From Rheinheimera pacifica (GTDB lineage Bacteria; Pseudomonadota; Gammaproteobacteria; Enterobacterales; Alteromonadaceae): DNA of 64,000 nucleotides. The translations under genes and the position numbers were made by a program. The notes beneath the pieces are model-generated. The model saw nothing but the letters and a program-made list of their open reading frames with translations, ran no database searches and was not told the origin of the DNA. Of this stretch, positions 9,090 through 18,413 are shown in pieces (the stretch's first letter is position 1; every line of letters starts with the position of its first letter). The stretch covers positions 434,001 through 498,000 of the forward strand of contig NZ_FNXF01000001.1 in the NCBI RefSeq assembly GCF_900108485.1, read 5' to 3'.

Positions 9090-9924
9090 AACGTATCAGC
9101 ACAAATGACACCACTTCCGGGTTGTTCCGCGTTAAAGGGCTGTCAGTAAATGCCTGTGTATACCAGTTAATGCCAGCGCCTAACTCGGTGATCCAATGTT
9201 TGTTCAGCGGGTACACGCCGACCAGGCCGTTATGCCAGCGCCAGCCGCTGCCACTTTGATACTGTGGGCGCCCGGAGCGGACTTCTGCCGCAGTTACGCC
9301 ATAGTAGTAATTTACCAGCTTGGCGCTGTACCAGCTCAGTTCGCTGTTAAAGTACAGATCCCAGTTATGCTGTTCAAAGCGGAAGCCATAAAACAGCCGG
9401 AGCATATCGCCATGGTGGGTGGTGATGTCCTTATTAACCTGCAATGAAAGCAGCTGATTGTCTGTTGTATAAAACTGATATCGCAAGCCGGGCATAAAAT
9501 CACTTTCGCGGTTATGCAAGCCTTCAAGTTTGCTGCTGCTAATACCGTCGCCACTGGCGACAGAGTAGCCGAACCCATCATGGTAACTGGCCATAATCAA
9601 TGCCAGATTATGCCGCTCGCTATTGCTCAAACGATAACCCAGCGTGAAATCATCAAGCAGCCGGCCACTGCGTACGCCAAACAGCTGACCACTGCGCAAG
9701 CTGGGGGTTTCTGCAAACCAGTTTTTATATTCAAAATCGAACAGTAATTGCAGTTGCGGTATGCCATTTCGCGGGCTGTCCATTGCCGGCAGCAGGTTGC
9801 GGTTATGGCTGACACCAACCCCGACACCGAACTGCCAGTTAAAAGCAGACTCTTCTTCTGCAAGGCTAATGCTGCTGATTGTCAGCAGAAAACCATAAAG
9901 CAACAATAACCACAGTTTCTTCAT
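9079..9924 (-). CDS. MipA/OmpV family protein, first gene of the DUF3019 cluster
   Basis: A 281-residue outer-membrane barrel with a signal peptide (1-22, ISLA before Glu23), a GVGVGVSHN first strand typical of MipA/OmpV, and a C-terminal Phe in VLIRYVF. It shares the family but not close sequence with the 759-1586 protein. It overlaps DUF3019 by 11 bases and heads a probable operon with DUF3019, the TonB receptor and the two-component pair. In relatives, such porins are linked to cationic antimicrobial or metal responses; that role is inference here. Confidence 0.78.
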   Translation of the reverse strand: MKKLWLLLLYGFLLTISSISLAEEESAFNWQFGVGVGVSHNRNLLPAMDSPRNGIPQLQLLFDFEYKNWFAETPSLRSGQLFGVRSGRLLDDFTLGYRLSNSERHNLALIMASYHDGFGYSVASGDGISSSKLEGLHNRESDFMPGLRYQFYTTDNQLLSLQVNKDITTHHGDMLRLFYGFRFEQHNWDLYFNSELSWYSAKLVNYYYGVTAAEVRSGRPQYQSGSGWRWHNGLVGVYPLNKHWITELGAGINWYTQAFTDSPLTRNNPEVVSFVLIRYVF

Positions 9925-10007
9925 CAGGGGGACTCTGGTTCAGATAATATAAAAACTACAACCTTAACCTTTCTGCCAACTTATTACTGTATAAGAAATG
10001 TCAGAAC

Positions 10008-11345
10008 TTAGCTGCGGCTTACCTCATCGACTATTGCACTGAAGCTACCCTCTGCCAGTCGGGCGGTAATTTTATCGCCGTCTTTTAGCTGCGAGGCTGA
10101 GGTGACCACCTGCTGTTTTTCATCAAAGGTAATACTGTAACCCCGCGCCAGTGTTGCCAGTGGGCTGACGGTGTTGAGCTGGCTGCTTAACTGTGCCAGT
10201 TGTTGTTTACTTTGCTTTAACTGCAACTGCTGGGCATTGGTTAGCCGGCGCTCCAGCTGGTTAATATGTTGGGTGTGCGCCAATAAGGTTTTAGCCGGCG
10301 ATAACTGGCGCAGGCTCTTATCTAAGTAAAGTTGCTGTTGCTGCGCACCTTGCACAGCCCGTTTGGCGCTGGCACTTAAGCGCAGTTGCAGCTCGTCGAG
10401 GCGTTGTTGCTGTTGCTGCAACCGCCGTTTCGGGTGCAAGGCTAACAGGCGCTGGCTTAAATTTAATAGTTTAGGCGCGACCTGTTGCATACGGCTGCGC
10501 TGTGCTTGTAGCAGACGGTTTTTTAGCTGCAGTATGCGATCTAATAAATGCGACTGATCCGGCGAGACTAATTCCGCCGCAGCTGAGGGCGTAGCTGCGC
10601 GCATATCTGCGACAAAGTCGGTGAGGGCAAAATCGATTTCATGGCCTACGGCGCTGACAATCGGAATAGGGCAGGCGGCCACTGCACGGCATAGCTGCTC
10701 ATCGTTAAAACAGCATAAATCCTCTAACGAGCCGCCACCGCGGCCGATAATTAATACATCCACTTCATTGCGCCGAATCGCGCTGCTCAGCATATTTCTC
10801 AGCTGTGCCGCAGCGGTTTCGCCCTGCACCTGGGACGGATAGACAATAACTTCAATACCCGGCGCACGGCGGTTTAACACGGTAACGATATCGCGCACGG
10901 CGGCGCCGGTGGGCGAGGTAATAACGCCGACACGCTGTACCTGTGTGGGCAGGGGTTTTTTCCGCGCCGGGTCAAATAAACCTTCGGCCTGTAGCTGTGC
11001 TTTTAGTTGTTCAAATTGCTGCTTTAATAAACCGGCACCGGCGGTTTCAATAAATTCGGCCAGCAGCTGATATTCGCCGCGTGGCTCGTACACGCTGATG
11101 CGGGCACGAATAAGCACCTGCTGGCCATTTTGCGGCCGGAAGCTGCTATTGCGGTTAGCCTGCTTAAACATGGCGCATTTTACCTGGGCAGCGCTGTCTT
11201 TTAACGAAAAGTACCAGTGACCGCTGGCGGCAGCGACAAAATTAGACACTTCGCCTTGCAGCCACAGCGTTTGAAACTGCAGCTCCAGCGTAAGGCGTAC
11301 TTCACTGTTTAACCGGGAAACGCTATAGATATCGGGGTTTTGCAT
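10008..11345 (-). CDS. xseA: Exodeoxyribonuclease VII large subunit
   Basis: The large subunit of ExoVII, which degrades single-stranded DNA to oligonucleotides in both directions. The 445 residues begin MQNPDIYSVSRLNSEV, giving the N-terminal OB-fold (to ~100). The catalytic domain follows with GVITSPTGAAVRDI and the GRGGGSLEDL signature. A long Gln-rich coiled coil (about 280-400) binds XseB subunits. The frame stays open 81 bases further upstream, but that would add a hydrophobic stretch foreign to the family and extend towards the guaB promoter, so the inner ATG is chosen. xseB is not adjacent. Divergent from guaB, as in E. coli. Confidence 0.95.
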   Translation of the reverse strand: MQNPDIYSVSRLNSEVRLTLELQFQTLWLQGEVSNFVAAASGHWYFSLKDSAAQVKCAMFKQANRNSSFRPQNGQQVLIRARISVYEPRGEYQLLAEFIETAGAGLLKQQFEQLKAQLQAEGLFDPARKKPLPTQVQRVGVITSPTGAAVRDIVTVLNRRAPGIEVIVYPSQVQGETAAAQLRNMLSSAIRRNEVDVLIIGRGGGSLEDLCCFNDEQLCRAVAACPIPIVSAVGHEIDFALTDFVADMRAATPSAAAELVSPDQSHLLDRILQLKNRLLQAQRSRMQQVAPKLLNLSQRLLALHPKRRLQQQQQRLDELQLRLSASAKRAVQGAQQQQLYLDKSLRQLSPAKTLLAHTQHINQLERRLTNAQQLQLKQSKQQLAQLSSQLNTVSPLATLARGYSITFDEKQQVVTSASQLKDGDKITARLAEGSFSAIVDEVSRS

Positions 11346-11409
11346 AAAAAACGTACCAGCAGCTGGCCTGACAACGAAAACGCTAGAGTAACATAAAATA
11401 AAAAAAGCT

Positions 11410-11438
11410 TTGTGATACGCACGCAAAACCGTTAAAAT
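11410..11438 (+). promoter_or_regulatory. guaBA promoter with GC-rich discriminator
   Basis: TTGTGA (11410-11415), 17 bases, TAAAAT (11433-11438), then TGGGCCGC. This is a good sigma-70 match, and the GC-rich discriminator is typical of promoters repressed by ppGpp, as guaB is in E. coli. Transcription would start near 11445, which rules out the upstream ATG at 11438 as the guaB start. I see no PurR-like site. Confidence 0.7.
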
Positions 11439-11485
11439 TGGGCCGCAACATTCCCTATCTTTTCAGCCACAGCGAGATTGTTGCA

Positions 11486-12955
11486 ATGCTCAGGATCAAA
11501 CAAGAAGCCCTTACCTTTGACGACGTGTTATTGGTACCGGCGCACTCTACTGTTCTACCTCATACAGCCGATTTACGCACCCGACTGACTAAAAGCATCA
11601 CGCTGAATATTCCTATGGTTTCTGCGTCTATGGACACAGTAACCGAAGCCCGCTTAGCCATAGCGCTGGCACAGGAAGGTGGCTTAGGTTTTATTCATAA
11701 AAACATGACCATCGAAGAGCAGGCCGCTAACGTTCGTAAAGTTAAAAAATACGAAAGCGGTGTGGTGTCAGACCCGGTAACAGTAACGCCGGATATGAGT
11801 ATCCGCGAAGTGCAGGCGTTGGCGCAGCAGTGCGGCTTCTCCGGTTTCCCGGTGGTGGATGCCAGCAATAATCTGGTGGGCATGCTAACCAGCCGCGATA
11901 TGAGCTTTGAAGCCAACAACAATGAAATCGTCTCCAGCCTGATGACGCCACGCGAGCGGTTAGTCACCGTGCTGGAAACGGCGCCACGTGAAGAAGCCTT
12001 TAAAAAGATGCACCAGCACCGGATTGAAAAAGTGCTGGTAGTCGACAACGACTTCAAACTGAAAGGTTTAATTACCGTACGCGATTACTATAAAGCCGCC
12101 AGTAAGCCTAATGCCTGTAAAGACGAGTTAGGTCGCTTGCGTGTAGGCGCAGCCGTAGGCGTAGGCCCGGGCACTGACGAGCGCATAGCTGCGCTGGTAG
12201 AAGCCGGCGTAGATATATTGCTGATCGATACCTCACACGGCCACTCGCAGGGCGTGATTGACCGCGTAAAACAAACCCGCGCCCAGTACCCGGATTTACA
12301 AATTGTGGCCGGTAACGTGGCTACCGCTGCCGGTGCTAAAGCGCTGGCAGAAGCCGGTGCAAACGCGGTGAAAGTGGGCATAGGCCCGGGCTCTATTTGT
12401 ACTACCCGTATTGTTACCGGTTGTGGTGTACCGCAAATTACAGCGATCTCTGAAGCGGCGATGGGCGTGGCCGGCACGGATGTCACCATTATTGCTGATG
12501 GCGGTATCCGTTTCTCCGGTGACATCGCCAAAGCCTTAGTGGCCGGTGCTAACCTGGTAATGGTGGGTTCTATGTTTGCCGGTACTGAAGAAGCGCCGGG
12601 CGAAGTAGAGCTGTACCAGGGCCGTTACTATAAATCTTACCGCGGTATGGGTTCACTGGGCGCGATGGCGCAGCGTAACGGCTCGTCAGACCGTTATTTC
12701 CAGGGCAGCAACAACGCCGAGAAACTGGTACCGGAAGGCATTGAAGGCCGTGTGGCCTACAAAGGCCCGATGGAAAACATTATTCACCAGCAAATGGGCG
12801 GCCTGCGTAGCGCCATGGGCTTAACCGGTTGCCCAACCATTGACGAGCTGCGCACCAAGCCGGAGTTTGTCCGGGTAACTTCAGCCGGTATGGGTGAGTC
12901 GCATGTGCACGATGTGCAAATTACCAAAGAAGCACCCAACTACCGCTTAGGCTAA
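11486..12955 (+). CDS. guaB: Inosine-5'-monophosphate dehydrogenase
   Basis: Oxidises IMP to XMP with NAD, the committed step of GMP synthesis. The 489 residues start [18 protein letters not shown], as in E. coli GuaB (488). The barrel is interrupted by two CBS domains (about 95-205). The catalytic loop GPGSICTTR holds the active-site Cys near residue 305, and the flap motif [10 protein letters not shown] is present. It is followed after 57 bases by guaA, with a strong GC hairpin between them. The chosen start agrees with the promoter just upstream. Confidence 0.97.
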   Translation: MLRIKQEALTFDDVLLVPAHSTVLPHTADLRTRLTKSITLNIPMVSASMDTVTEARLAIALAQEGGLGFIHKNMTIEEQAANVRKVKKYESGVVSDPVTVTPDMSIREVQALAQQCGFSGFPVVDASNNLVGMLTSRDMSFEANNNEIVSSLMTPRERLVTVLETAPREEAFKKMHQHRIEKVLVVDNDFKLKGLITVRDYYKAASKPNACKDELGRLRVGAAVGVGPGTDERIAALVEAGVDILLIDTSHGHSQGVIDRVKQTRAQYPDLQIVAGNVATAAGAKALAEAGANAVKVGIGPGSICTTRIVTGCGVPQITAISEAAMGVAGTDVTIIADGGIRFSGDIAKALVAGANLVMVGSMFAGTEEAPGEVELYQGRYYKSYRGMGSLGAMAQRNGSSDRYFQGSNNAEKLVPEGIEGRVAYKGPMENIIHQQMGGLRSAMGLTGCPTIDELRTKPEFVRVTSAGMGESHVHDVQITKEAPNYRLG

Positions 12956-12971
12956 ACTGTTTACTGTTAAT

Positions 12972-12992
12972 GCGGCCGGGGATACCGGCCGC
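12972..12992 (+). other. GC-rich hairpin between guaB and guaA
   Basis: GCGGCCGG at 12972-12979 and CCGGCCGC at 12985-12992 form a perfect 8-bp stem with a 5-base loop. The downstream TGTACTTTT is a weak T tract ending about 10 bases before the guaA ribosome binding site. It could attenuate guaA or protect the guaB 3' end. Confidence 0.5.
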
Positions 12993-13012
12993 TGTACTTT
13001 TAAAAGGTCGCT

Positions 13013-14590
13013 ATGAACAAAAACATTCATCACCACCGCATCTTAATCCTCGATTTTGGTTCGCAATATACCCAGCTGATTGCCCGCCGCGTGCGCGAAA
13101 TTGGCGTGTATTGTGAGCTGTGGGCCTGGGACGTTACCGAAGCACAAATTCGTGACTTTAACCCCACCGGTATTATTTTATCCGGCGGCCCGGAAAGCGT
13201 GCACGAAGCTAACTCACCACGGGCGCCACAATATGTGTTTGAAGCCGGTGTGCCGGTGCTGGGCATTTGCTACGGCATGCAAACCATGGCCGAGCAATTA
13301 GGCGGCAAGGTGCAGGGTTCGGATATGCGCGAGTTTGGCTATGCCCAGGTAGAAGTGGTCGCCGCCAATGATTTATTCGCCAAAATTGAAGACCATGTCG
13401 GCAGCAGCGGCAATGCGCTGTTAGATGTGTGGATGAGCCACGGCGATAAAGTAGTGCAGGTGCCGGACGGTTTTATTACCTGTGCCAGCACAACCACCTG
13501 CCCGCATGCCGGTATGGTAGATGAAGCGCGCCAGTTCTACGGTGTGCAGTTCCACCCGGAAGTAACCCACACCCGCCAGGGCCAGCGTATGCTGGAGCAC
13601 TTCGTGGTGGATATCTGCGGCTGCGACAAACTGTGGACACCGGCGACGATTATTGAAGATGCCATTATCCGTTTAAAGCAGCAGATTGGTAATGATCAGG
13701 TTATTTTAGGCTTGTCCGGCGGCGTTGACAGCTCAGTCGTGGCGATGTTGCTGCACCGTGCTATCGGCAAAAACCTGACCTGCGTGTTTGTAGATAACGG
13801 CTTGCTGCGCTTAAACGAAGGCAAGCAGGTCATGGATATGTTTGGCGACCATTTCGGCCTGAACATTATCAAGGTAGACGCCGAGCAGCGCTTCCTGGAT
13901 GCTTTAGCCGGTGAAAACGAGCCGGAAGCCAAGCGTAAAATTATCGGCCGCGTCTTTGTTGAAGTGTTCGACGAACAAGCGCAAAAGCTGGAAAACGCCA
14001 AGTGGTTAGCGCAGGGTACCATTTACCCGGACGTGATTGAATCAGCCGGCTCGGCCACCGGTAAAGCGCATGTGATTAAATCGCACCATAACGTGGGTGG
14101 CTTACCAGCGCATATGAAAATGGGTCTGGTAGAGCCACTGCGCGAGCTGTTTAAAGACGAAGTGCGCAAAGTCGGTTTAGAGCTCGGCCTGCCCTACGAC
14201 ATGCTGTACCGTCACCCGTTCCCGGGCCCGGGTTTAGGTGTGCGCGTACTGGGCGAAATCAAAAAAGAGTACTGCGACATACTGCGCCGCGCCGATGCGA
14301 TCTTTATCGAAGAGCTGCACAAAGCTGAGCTGTATCATAAAGTAAGCCAGGCCTTTGCCGTATTCCTGCCGGTAAAATCGGTCGGCGTAATGGGCGATGC
14401 GCGTAAGTACGATTGGGTAGTATCACTGCGGGCAGTAGAAACTATCGACTTTATGACCGCACACTGGGCGCACCTGCCTTACGAGCTGCTGGGTAAAGTA
14501 TCTAACCGTATTATCAATGAGATCAACGGTATATCCCGCGTGGTATACGATATCAGCGGTAAACCACCGGCGACGATTGAGTGGGAATAA
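13013..14590 (+). CDS. guaA: GMP synthase (glutamine-hydrolysing)
   Basis: Converts XMP to GMP using ATP and glutamine-derived ammonia. The 525-residue protein has an N-terminal class I glutaminase (Cys86 in GICYG, the FHPEVTHT His-Glu pair near 182-184). Next is an ATP-pyrophosphatase domain with the P-loop LSGGVDSSV. The C-terminal dimerisation domain ends IEWE, as in E. coli GuaA. Length equals the E. coli enzyme. It is co-transcribed with guaB, and the pair ends at a strong terminator. Confidence 0.98.
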   Translation: MNKNIHHHRILILDFGSQYTQLIARRVREIGVYCELWAWDVTEAQIRDFNPTGIILSGGPESVHEANSPRAPQYVFEAGVPVLGICYGMQTMAEQLGGKVQGSDMREFGYAQVEVVAANDLFAKIEDHVGSSGNALLDVWMSHGDKVVQVPDGFITCASTTTCPHAGMVDEARQFYGVQFHPEVTHTRQGQRMLEHFVVDICGCDKLWTPATIIEDAIIRLKQQIGNDQVILGLSGGVDSSVVAMLLHRAIGKNLTCVFVDNGLLRLNEGKQVMDMFGDHFGLNIIKVDAEQRFLDALAGENEPEAKRKIIGRVFVEVFDEQAQKLENAKWLAQGTIYPDVIESAGSATGKAHVIKSHHNVGGLPAHMKMGLVEPLRELFKDEVRKVGLELGLPYDMLYRHPFPGPGLGVRVLGEIKKEYCDILRRADAIFIEELHKAELYHKVSQAFAVFLPVKSVGVMGDARKYDWVVSLRAVETIDFMTAHWAHLPYELLGKVSNRIINEINGISRVVYDISGKPPATIEWE

Positions 14591-14606
14591 TTTCCTGAAA
14601 TAAAAC

Positions 14607-14634
14607 AAAAGGCCAGCGTAATGCTGGCCTTTTT
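14607..14634 (+). terminator. guaBA terminator
   Basis: AAAAGGCCAGC, GTAAT loop, GCTGGCCTTTTT: a perfect stem with a T5 tail, 17 bases after the guaA stop. Confidence 0.9.
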
Positions 14635-14676
14635 GCTATGTTAATTTGTACAAATACAGGAGGCCGGAGAACATCT

Positions 14677-15126
14677 ATGCGTAATGTAAAACAACTTCAC
14701 TTCAGTATTGTGATTAATGCAACGTTGCAAACGGTGTGGCAGCGGATGTTGTCTGATGTGGGTTACCGTAACTGGACCTCGGCATTTTGCGAAGGCTCGT
14801 ATTTTAAAGGCAGCTGGCAGCAGGGTGAGACCATACGGTTTTTATCGCCCTCCGGTGATGGCATGGTGGCGACTATTGCCGAACATAAACCACTGCAGTT
14901 TATCTCGATTAAACATCTGGGCTTTATTGTTAACGGCCAGGATGATTTTGATAGCGAACAGGTAACAAGCTGGGCTCCGGCCTTTGAAAACTACCGCTTT
15001 GCCAGCGTAGCCGGCGGCACTGAAGTCAGTATTGAGCAGGATATCGCGCCCGAGTATGAGCAATATATGCAGGACACCTGGCCCAAGGCACTGCAAAAAT
15101 TAAAGGTGTTATGTGAGCAAAGCTAA
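14677..15126 (+). CDS. SRPBCC/START-like fold protein
   Basis: A 149-residue cytoplasmic protein with the SRPBCC helix-grip pattern: N-terminal beta strand (KQLHFSIVINA), TVWQRMLSDVGYRNWTSAF helix region, and the long C-terminal helix DTWPKALQKLKVL. It resembles AHSA1/polyketide-cyclase-like proteins that bind hydrophobic ligands or chaperone partners; the ligand is unknown. The ATG at 14677 is preferred over a TTG-like start 39 bases upstream because GGAG lies seven bases before it. It stands alone between the guaA terminator and the signalling operon. Confidence 0.72.
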   Translation: MRNVKQLHFSIVINATLQTVWQRMLSDVGYRNWTSAFCEGSYFKGSWQQGETIRFLSPSGDGMVATIAEHKPLQFISIKHLGFIVNGQDDFDSEQVTSWAPAFENYRFASVAGGTEVSIEQDIAPEYEQYMQDTWPKALQKLKVLCEQS

Positions 15127-15136
15127 ATACTGAATT

Positions 15137-15153
15137 AGCACTGAAATAGTGCT
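15137..15153 (+). terminator. Weak hairpin after the SRPBCC gene
   Basis: AGCACT (15137-15142), GAAAT, AGTGCT (15148-15153), followed by TTAG. A 6-bp stem with hardly any T tract, 10 bases after the stop; only a weak terminator candidate. Confidence 0.35.
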
Positions 15154-15250
15154 TTAGAGTTACAACTGCACTGCTCTTCTTCACATCAGCGGTAACAGGC
15201 AAATTTGCACAAATAATTAATAAATCACTATTCAGCTGGGTACTAAACAC

Positions 15251-15279
15251 TTAGTATTGGCGTGTTATTGCAGTATATT
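15251..15279 (+). promoter_or_regulatory. Candidate promoter of the signalling operon
   Basis: TTAGTA (15251-15256), 17 bases, TATATT (15274-15279), about 50 bases before the first start codon. The -35 match is only partial. No sigma-54 type GG-N10-GC element was seen here although the first gene encodes a sigma-54 activator. Confidence 0.35.
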
Positions 15280-15337
15280 GCCACCTGATAGTGCATAAAA
15301 TTGCCAATTGTTAATAGACTGATACGAGATTTGAGCT

Positions 15338-16672
15338 TTGCTATCGATATTACTTGTAGATGATGACCACGAATTCACTGAAGTTGCCTCCCGCATTATA
15401 GATTTTCTGGGGCATACCGTGTCTGTCGCTGGCAGTTTAGCCGAAGCGAATGAGTGGCTTGAGCACAATAGTTTTGACCATATTCTGCTCGACTTTATGC
15501 TGCCAGACGGCAGCGGTATCCATTTGATGGATAGAGTCCAGCACCTGTTTCCTGTTCCCAAAGTCACCTTTATTACCGGGCACCCGTCGGTAAAATCCAT
15601 CATTGCTGAGCTGTGTGGGCCCAAAGTAGATTATTTGTTAAAGCCGATACAGCGTGAGTGTTTAGAGCGGGTGCTTAACCCGGCCAGGCAAAAAGCGAAA
15701 AAATCGTCGGCTGCTCAGTTTGAGTTGCATTTTGGTTGTCTGATTGGCGAGTCGGCGCCGATGCAAGCACTGTACACCATGATTGAGCGTGTCGCTGCAT
15801 CGAAGGCTAACGTGATGTTGTTGGGCGAAAGTGGCGTGGGTAAGGAACTGGTTGCTTCAGCCATTCATCATGCCAGCAAGACTGCCGGTGCCTTAGTTGC
15901 CACAAACTGTGGCGGCTTATCGAAAGAGCTGATCAGTAGCGAGCTGTTTGGCCATGAAAAAGGTGCTTTTACCGGCGCAGTCGCGCAAAAAACCGGTGTT
16001 TTTGAGCGTGCTCAGGGCGGCACATTATTTTTAGATGAAGTAACCGAAATGCCGCTCGATATGCAACCGCACTTATTGCGGGTATTAGAGACGAAAAAAA
16101 TTGTCCGTGTAGGTGGCAGTAAAGAAATTGCTGTAGATTGCCGGGTAGTATCGGCCACTAACCGAAGCCTGGAAAATATTGCCGAAAAAAATATTCTGCG
16201 GGAAGATATTTATTTTCGCCTGGCAGTATTTCCGATTGAAATTCCGCCGCTCAGAGAGCGTGCTGCAGACATCCCGCTGTTAGCAAAAGCGTTTTTAGCC
16301 AGCTTAAATGACGAGAACGGCACAAACTACCAATTTAGCCACGCCCAGCTGCAGCGGCTGGCCAGCTTTGATTGGCCGGGTAACGTCAGAGAGCTGCGCC
16401 ATACAGTGCACCGCGCTTACATTATGAGTGATCCTGCTAAGGATGAGATTGAATTACCCGCCTCGTTTGCGTCTCCGTTTTCTGCGGTACAGAAAGAAAA
16501 ATCCGGCCTGACGGCGGGCAAAACCATTGATGAAGTCGAGAGAGAGTTAATTTACCTGACATTAAAAAAAGTTGGCGGAAACAAAGCTATGGCTGCCGAT
16601 ATGTTGGGGGTAAGTGTGAAAACCTTGTACAACCGGTTAAGTGCCTACGGTGGCTTAGGGGAATTTAGCTAG
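15338..16672 (+). CDS. NtrC-family sigma-54-dependent response regulator
   Basis: A 444-residue two-component activator. Receiver domain 1-115 with DDD at 8-10, phospho-acceptor Asp52 and Lys102. AAA+ sigma-54 contact domain ~130-365 with Walker A GESGVGKE (163-170), the sigma-54-binding loop GAFTGA (209-214) and Walker B FLDE (231-234). A Fis-type helix-turn-helix lies at ~405-438. All key residues are intact, so it should activate sigma-54 promoters. The start is TTG: an in-frame TGA at 15332 leaves no room for an earlier start, and the receiver's first strand begins at residue 3. First gene of a five-gene signalling run; its targets are not visible. Confidence 0.9.
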   Translation: MLSILLVDDDHEFTEVASRIIDFLGHTVSVAGSLAEANEWLEHNSFDHILLDFMLPDGSGIHLMDRVQHLFPVPKVTFITGHPSVKSIIAELCGPKVDYLLKPIQRECLERVLNPARQKAKKSSAAQFELHFGCLIGESAPMQALYTMIERVAASKANVMLLGESGVGKELVASAIHHASKTAGALVATNCGGLSKELISSELFGHEKGAFTGAVAQKTGVFERAQGGTLFLDEVTEMPLDMQPHLLRVLETKKIVRVGGSKEIAVDCRVVSATNRSLENIAEKNILREDIYFRLAVFPIEIPPLRERAADIPLLAKAFLASLNDENGTNYQFSHAQLQRLASFDWPGNVRELRHTVHRAYIMSDPAKDEIELPASFASPFSAVQKEKSGLTAGKTIDEVERELIYLTLKKVGGNKAMAADMLGVSVKTLYNRLSAYGGLGEFS

Positions 16673-16692
16673 TTATTAACTGGGAGAATGTA

Positions 16693-16902
16693 ATGTCTGA
16701 CGCGAAAGTGGCTGAGTTAGCTAAGCAAGTGCATGATATTCGCAAGCCGCTGAATCGGATCTCGATGCAGGCAGAGTTAATTAAGCTGGTACTGGAAAAC
16801 AATTTGCCGCCGCAAAAAGCGATTGAAGCGGTGGATAAAATATTGCAGTCCTGCCAGGACTGTAGTCAGTTACTGGAAAACTTGTCAGATCCATCAGCGT
16901 GA
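16693..16902 (+). CDS. Free-standing histidine-kinase DHp (HisKA-like) mini-protein
   Basis: A 69-residue soluble protein with an excellent GGGAGA ribosome binding site. Residues 12-28 read as a histidine-kinase H-box (VHDIRKPLNRI, His14 in the phosphorylation position). A turn (NNLPP) and a second amphipathic helix to residue 64 complete the two-helix hairpin of a DHp domain. No ATP-binding domain follows: the frame stops and the next gene starts 29 bases on. It could act as a phosphotransfer intermediate, as ChpT or Spo0B do, or as a dimerisation inhibitor of the kinases beside it. Both are inference. Confidence 0.75.
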   Translation: MSDAKVAELAKQVHDIRKPLNRISMQAELIKLVLENNLPPQKAIEAVDKILQSCQDCSQLLENLSDPSA

Positions 16903-16931
16903 CGCAATTAAAAAGAAAAAGGGAAGCATAG

Positions 16932-18413
16932 ATGTCAGGCAATCTGTTAAACGGCCGTACCAGCTGGTTTTTACTGGGGGCGGTGATGATGTGCCTGATT
17001 GGCTTCAATGCCTATCTGGCAATCAGTTCGATTAAAGAGCTAACCGCTACGCAAATCAGTTTGACCAACACCGGCGATAATATTGTCAAACTTGATGATT
17101 TGCATTTGTCGATATTGTCAGCCGAGTCTGGCCAGCGGGGTTACCTACTGACAGATAATATCATCTACCTGGAGCCTTACCAGGCGGCATTAAGCCGGGT
17201 AAAAACGCAAATGGCCGAAGTTCAGGCTATTGAATCTGAGATACCGGAGCAACAACCGCGCATCAATGAGATTGTCCGGTTAGCTGACGCAAAAATTGCA
17301 GAACTAACTGAAATAGTCGGGCTGGCACAGCAAAATAAAGATGCGTTGGCGCTCAGATTACTAAAAACTAATCGCGGCAAGAATATTTATCTGGAGTTCC
17401 GGGCATTATTTGATGTCACCCGCCAGGTAGAACAATCTTACCGCGAAAGCTTGTTTCTGCGCCTGACTAAAGGGCGGGCCGATGCCCAGCTTAACTTTAT
17501 TTTATTTGGCGTACTGAGCAGTGTGCTGGTGATACTGATGCTGATCCTGTCATCTAGTAATGTAAAGAAAGAGCGAAAGTATCTGGCTGCACTGGAAAGC
17601 AAGAACGAAGAGCTGGCGCTGAAAGTGGAAGAGCGCACACAGGAATTACGCCTGTATTCGGAAGAATTAAGCCGTAGCAACCGGGAGCTGGAGGATTTTG
17701 CCTTTGTTGCATCCCATGACTTGCAGGAACCATTGCGAAAAATTCAGGCCTTTGGTGATCGCCTGGAGGCGTCATTTAGTCAGGAATTGGGCGAGAAAGG
17801 CCTGGACTATATGAAACGTATGCGTAACGCGGCGCAAAGAATGTCGCTGTTAATCAATGATTTATTGGATTTCTCCCGCATAAATACCCGCGGCCGGGAT
17901 TTTACACCTACCAATTTAACTGACGTGGTTAATGGTGCACTTGACGATGTTGAAATTGCCATTCAGGAAAGCAATGCCCAAATCAATATAGGTACTTTAC
18001 CGATAATACAGGCTGATAGCAGTCAGCTTAGTCAGCTGTTTCTTAATCTGTTGTCAAATTCGCTGAAGTTCCGCCTACCGGACAGAACACCGGTTATTAC
18101 TATTACTGCTGCAGTGCACCAGCCTAATATTATGCAGCAGGCCATTTGCCCGGATTGGCATGTAATAACGCTGACAGACAACGGCATTGGCTTTGCAATA
18201 GAGTATGCCGAGAAAATTTTTACACCGTTTCAACGCCTGCATGGCCGTTCAGAATATAAAGGAACCGGTATTGGCCTGGCAGTATGCCGGCGGATTGTAG
18301 AAAGACACAGAGGGTTAATTTACGCATCGGGTGAGCCTGGGGTTGGCGCCACTTTTACATTAATTTTGCCTGCCGACGGCACACCGTTTGGCAGCAGGGG
18401 AGAAACTGAATAA
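16932..18413 (+). CDS. CHASE3-domain sensor histidine kinase (phytochrome-kinase type)
   Basis: A 493-residue membrane kinase. Transmembrane segments at ~11-31 and ~189-207 enclose a helical CHASE3 sensor (~35-180; the ESGQRGYLLT signature at 65-74 is typical). A coiled coil (~210-255) leads to the DHp domain FAFVASHDLQEPLRKIQAF with His262. The HATPase domain has NLLSNSLKF, DNGIGF and GTGIGLAVCRR. The DHp type is the one seen in phytochrome-like kinases that pair with Rcp1 regulators, and such a regulator is the next gene, overlapping by one base (TAATG). Signal unknown. Confidence 0.9.
   Translation: MSGNLLNGRTSWFLLGAVMMCLIGFNAYLAISSIKELTATQISLTNTGDNIVKLDDLHLSILSAESGQRGYLLTDNIIYLEPYQAALSRVKTQMAEVQAIESEIPEQQPRINEIVRLADAKIAELTEIVGLAQQNKDALALRLLKTNRGKNIYLEFRALFDVTRQVEQSYRESLFLRLTKGRADAQLNFILFGVLSSVLVILMLILSSSNVKKERKYLAALESKNEELALKVEERTQELRLYSEELSRSNRELEDFAFVASHDLQEPLRKIQAFGDRLEASFSQELGEKGLDYMKRMRNAAQRMSLLINDLLDFSRINTRGRDFTPTNLTDVVNGALDDVEIAIQESNAQINIGTLPIIQADSSQLSQLFLNLLSNSLKFRLPDRTPVITITAAVHQPNIMQQAICPDWHVITLTDNGIGFAIEYAEKIFTPFQRLHGRSEYKGTGIGLAVCRRIVERHRGLIYASGEPGVGATFTLILPADGTPFGSRGETE

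Noticed and set aside
11438-11485. Upstream ATG for guaB
   Set aside because: It falls on the -10 box of a good promoter, upstream of the expected transcript start.
12088-12531. 147-residue minus-strand frame in guaB
   Set aside because: Antisense to a perfectly conserved guaB; composition is the typical Ser/Pro/Ala shadow.
15127-15337. Sigma-54 promoter before the signalling operon
   Set aside because: I looked for GG-N10-GC with TGGCAC/TTGC and saw none; only a sigma-70-like pair.
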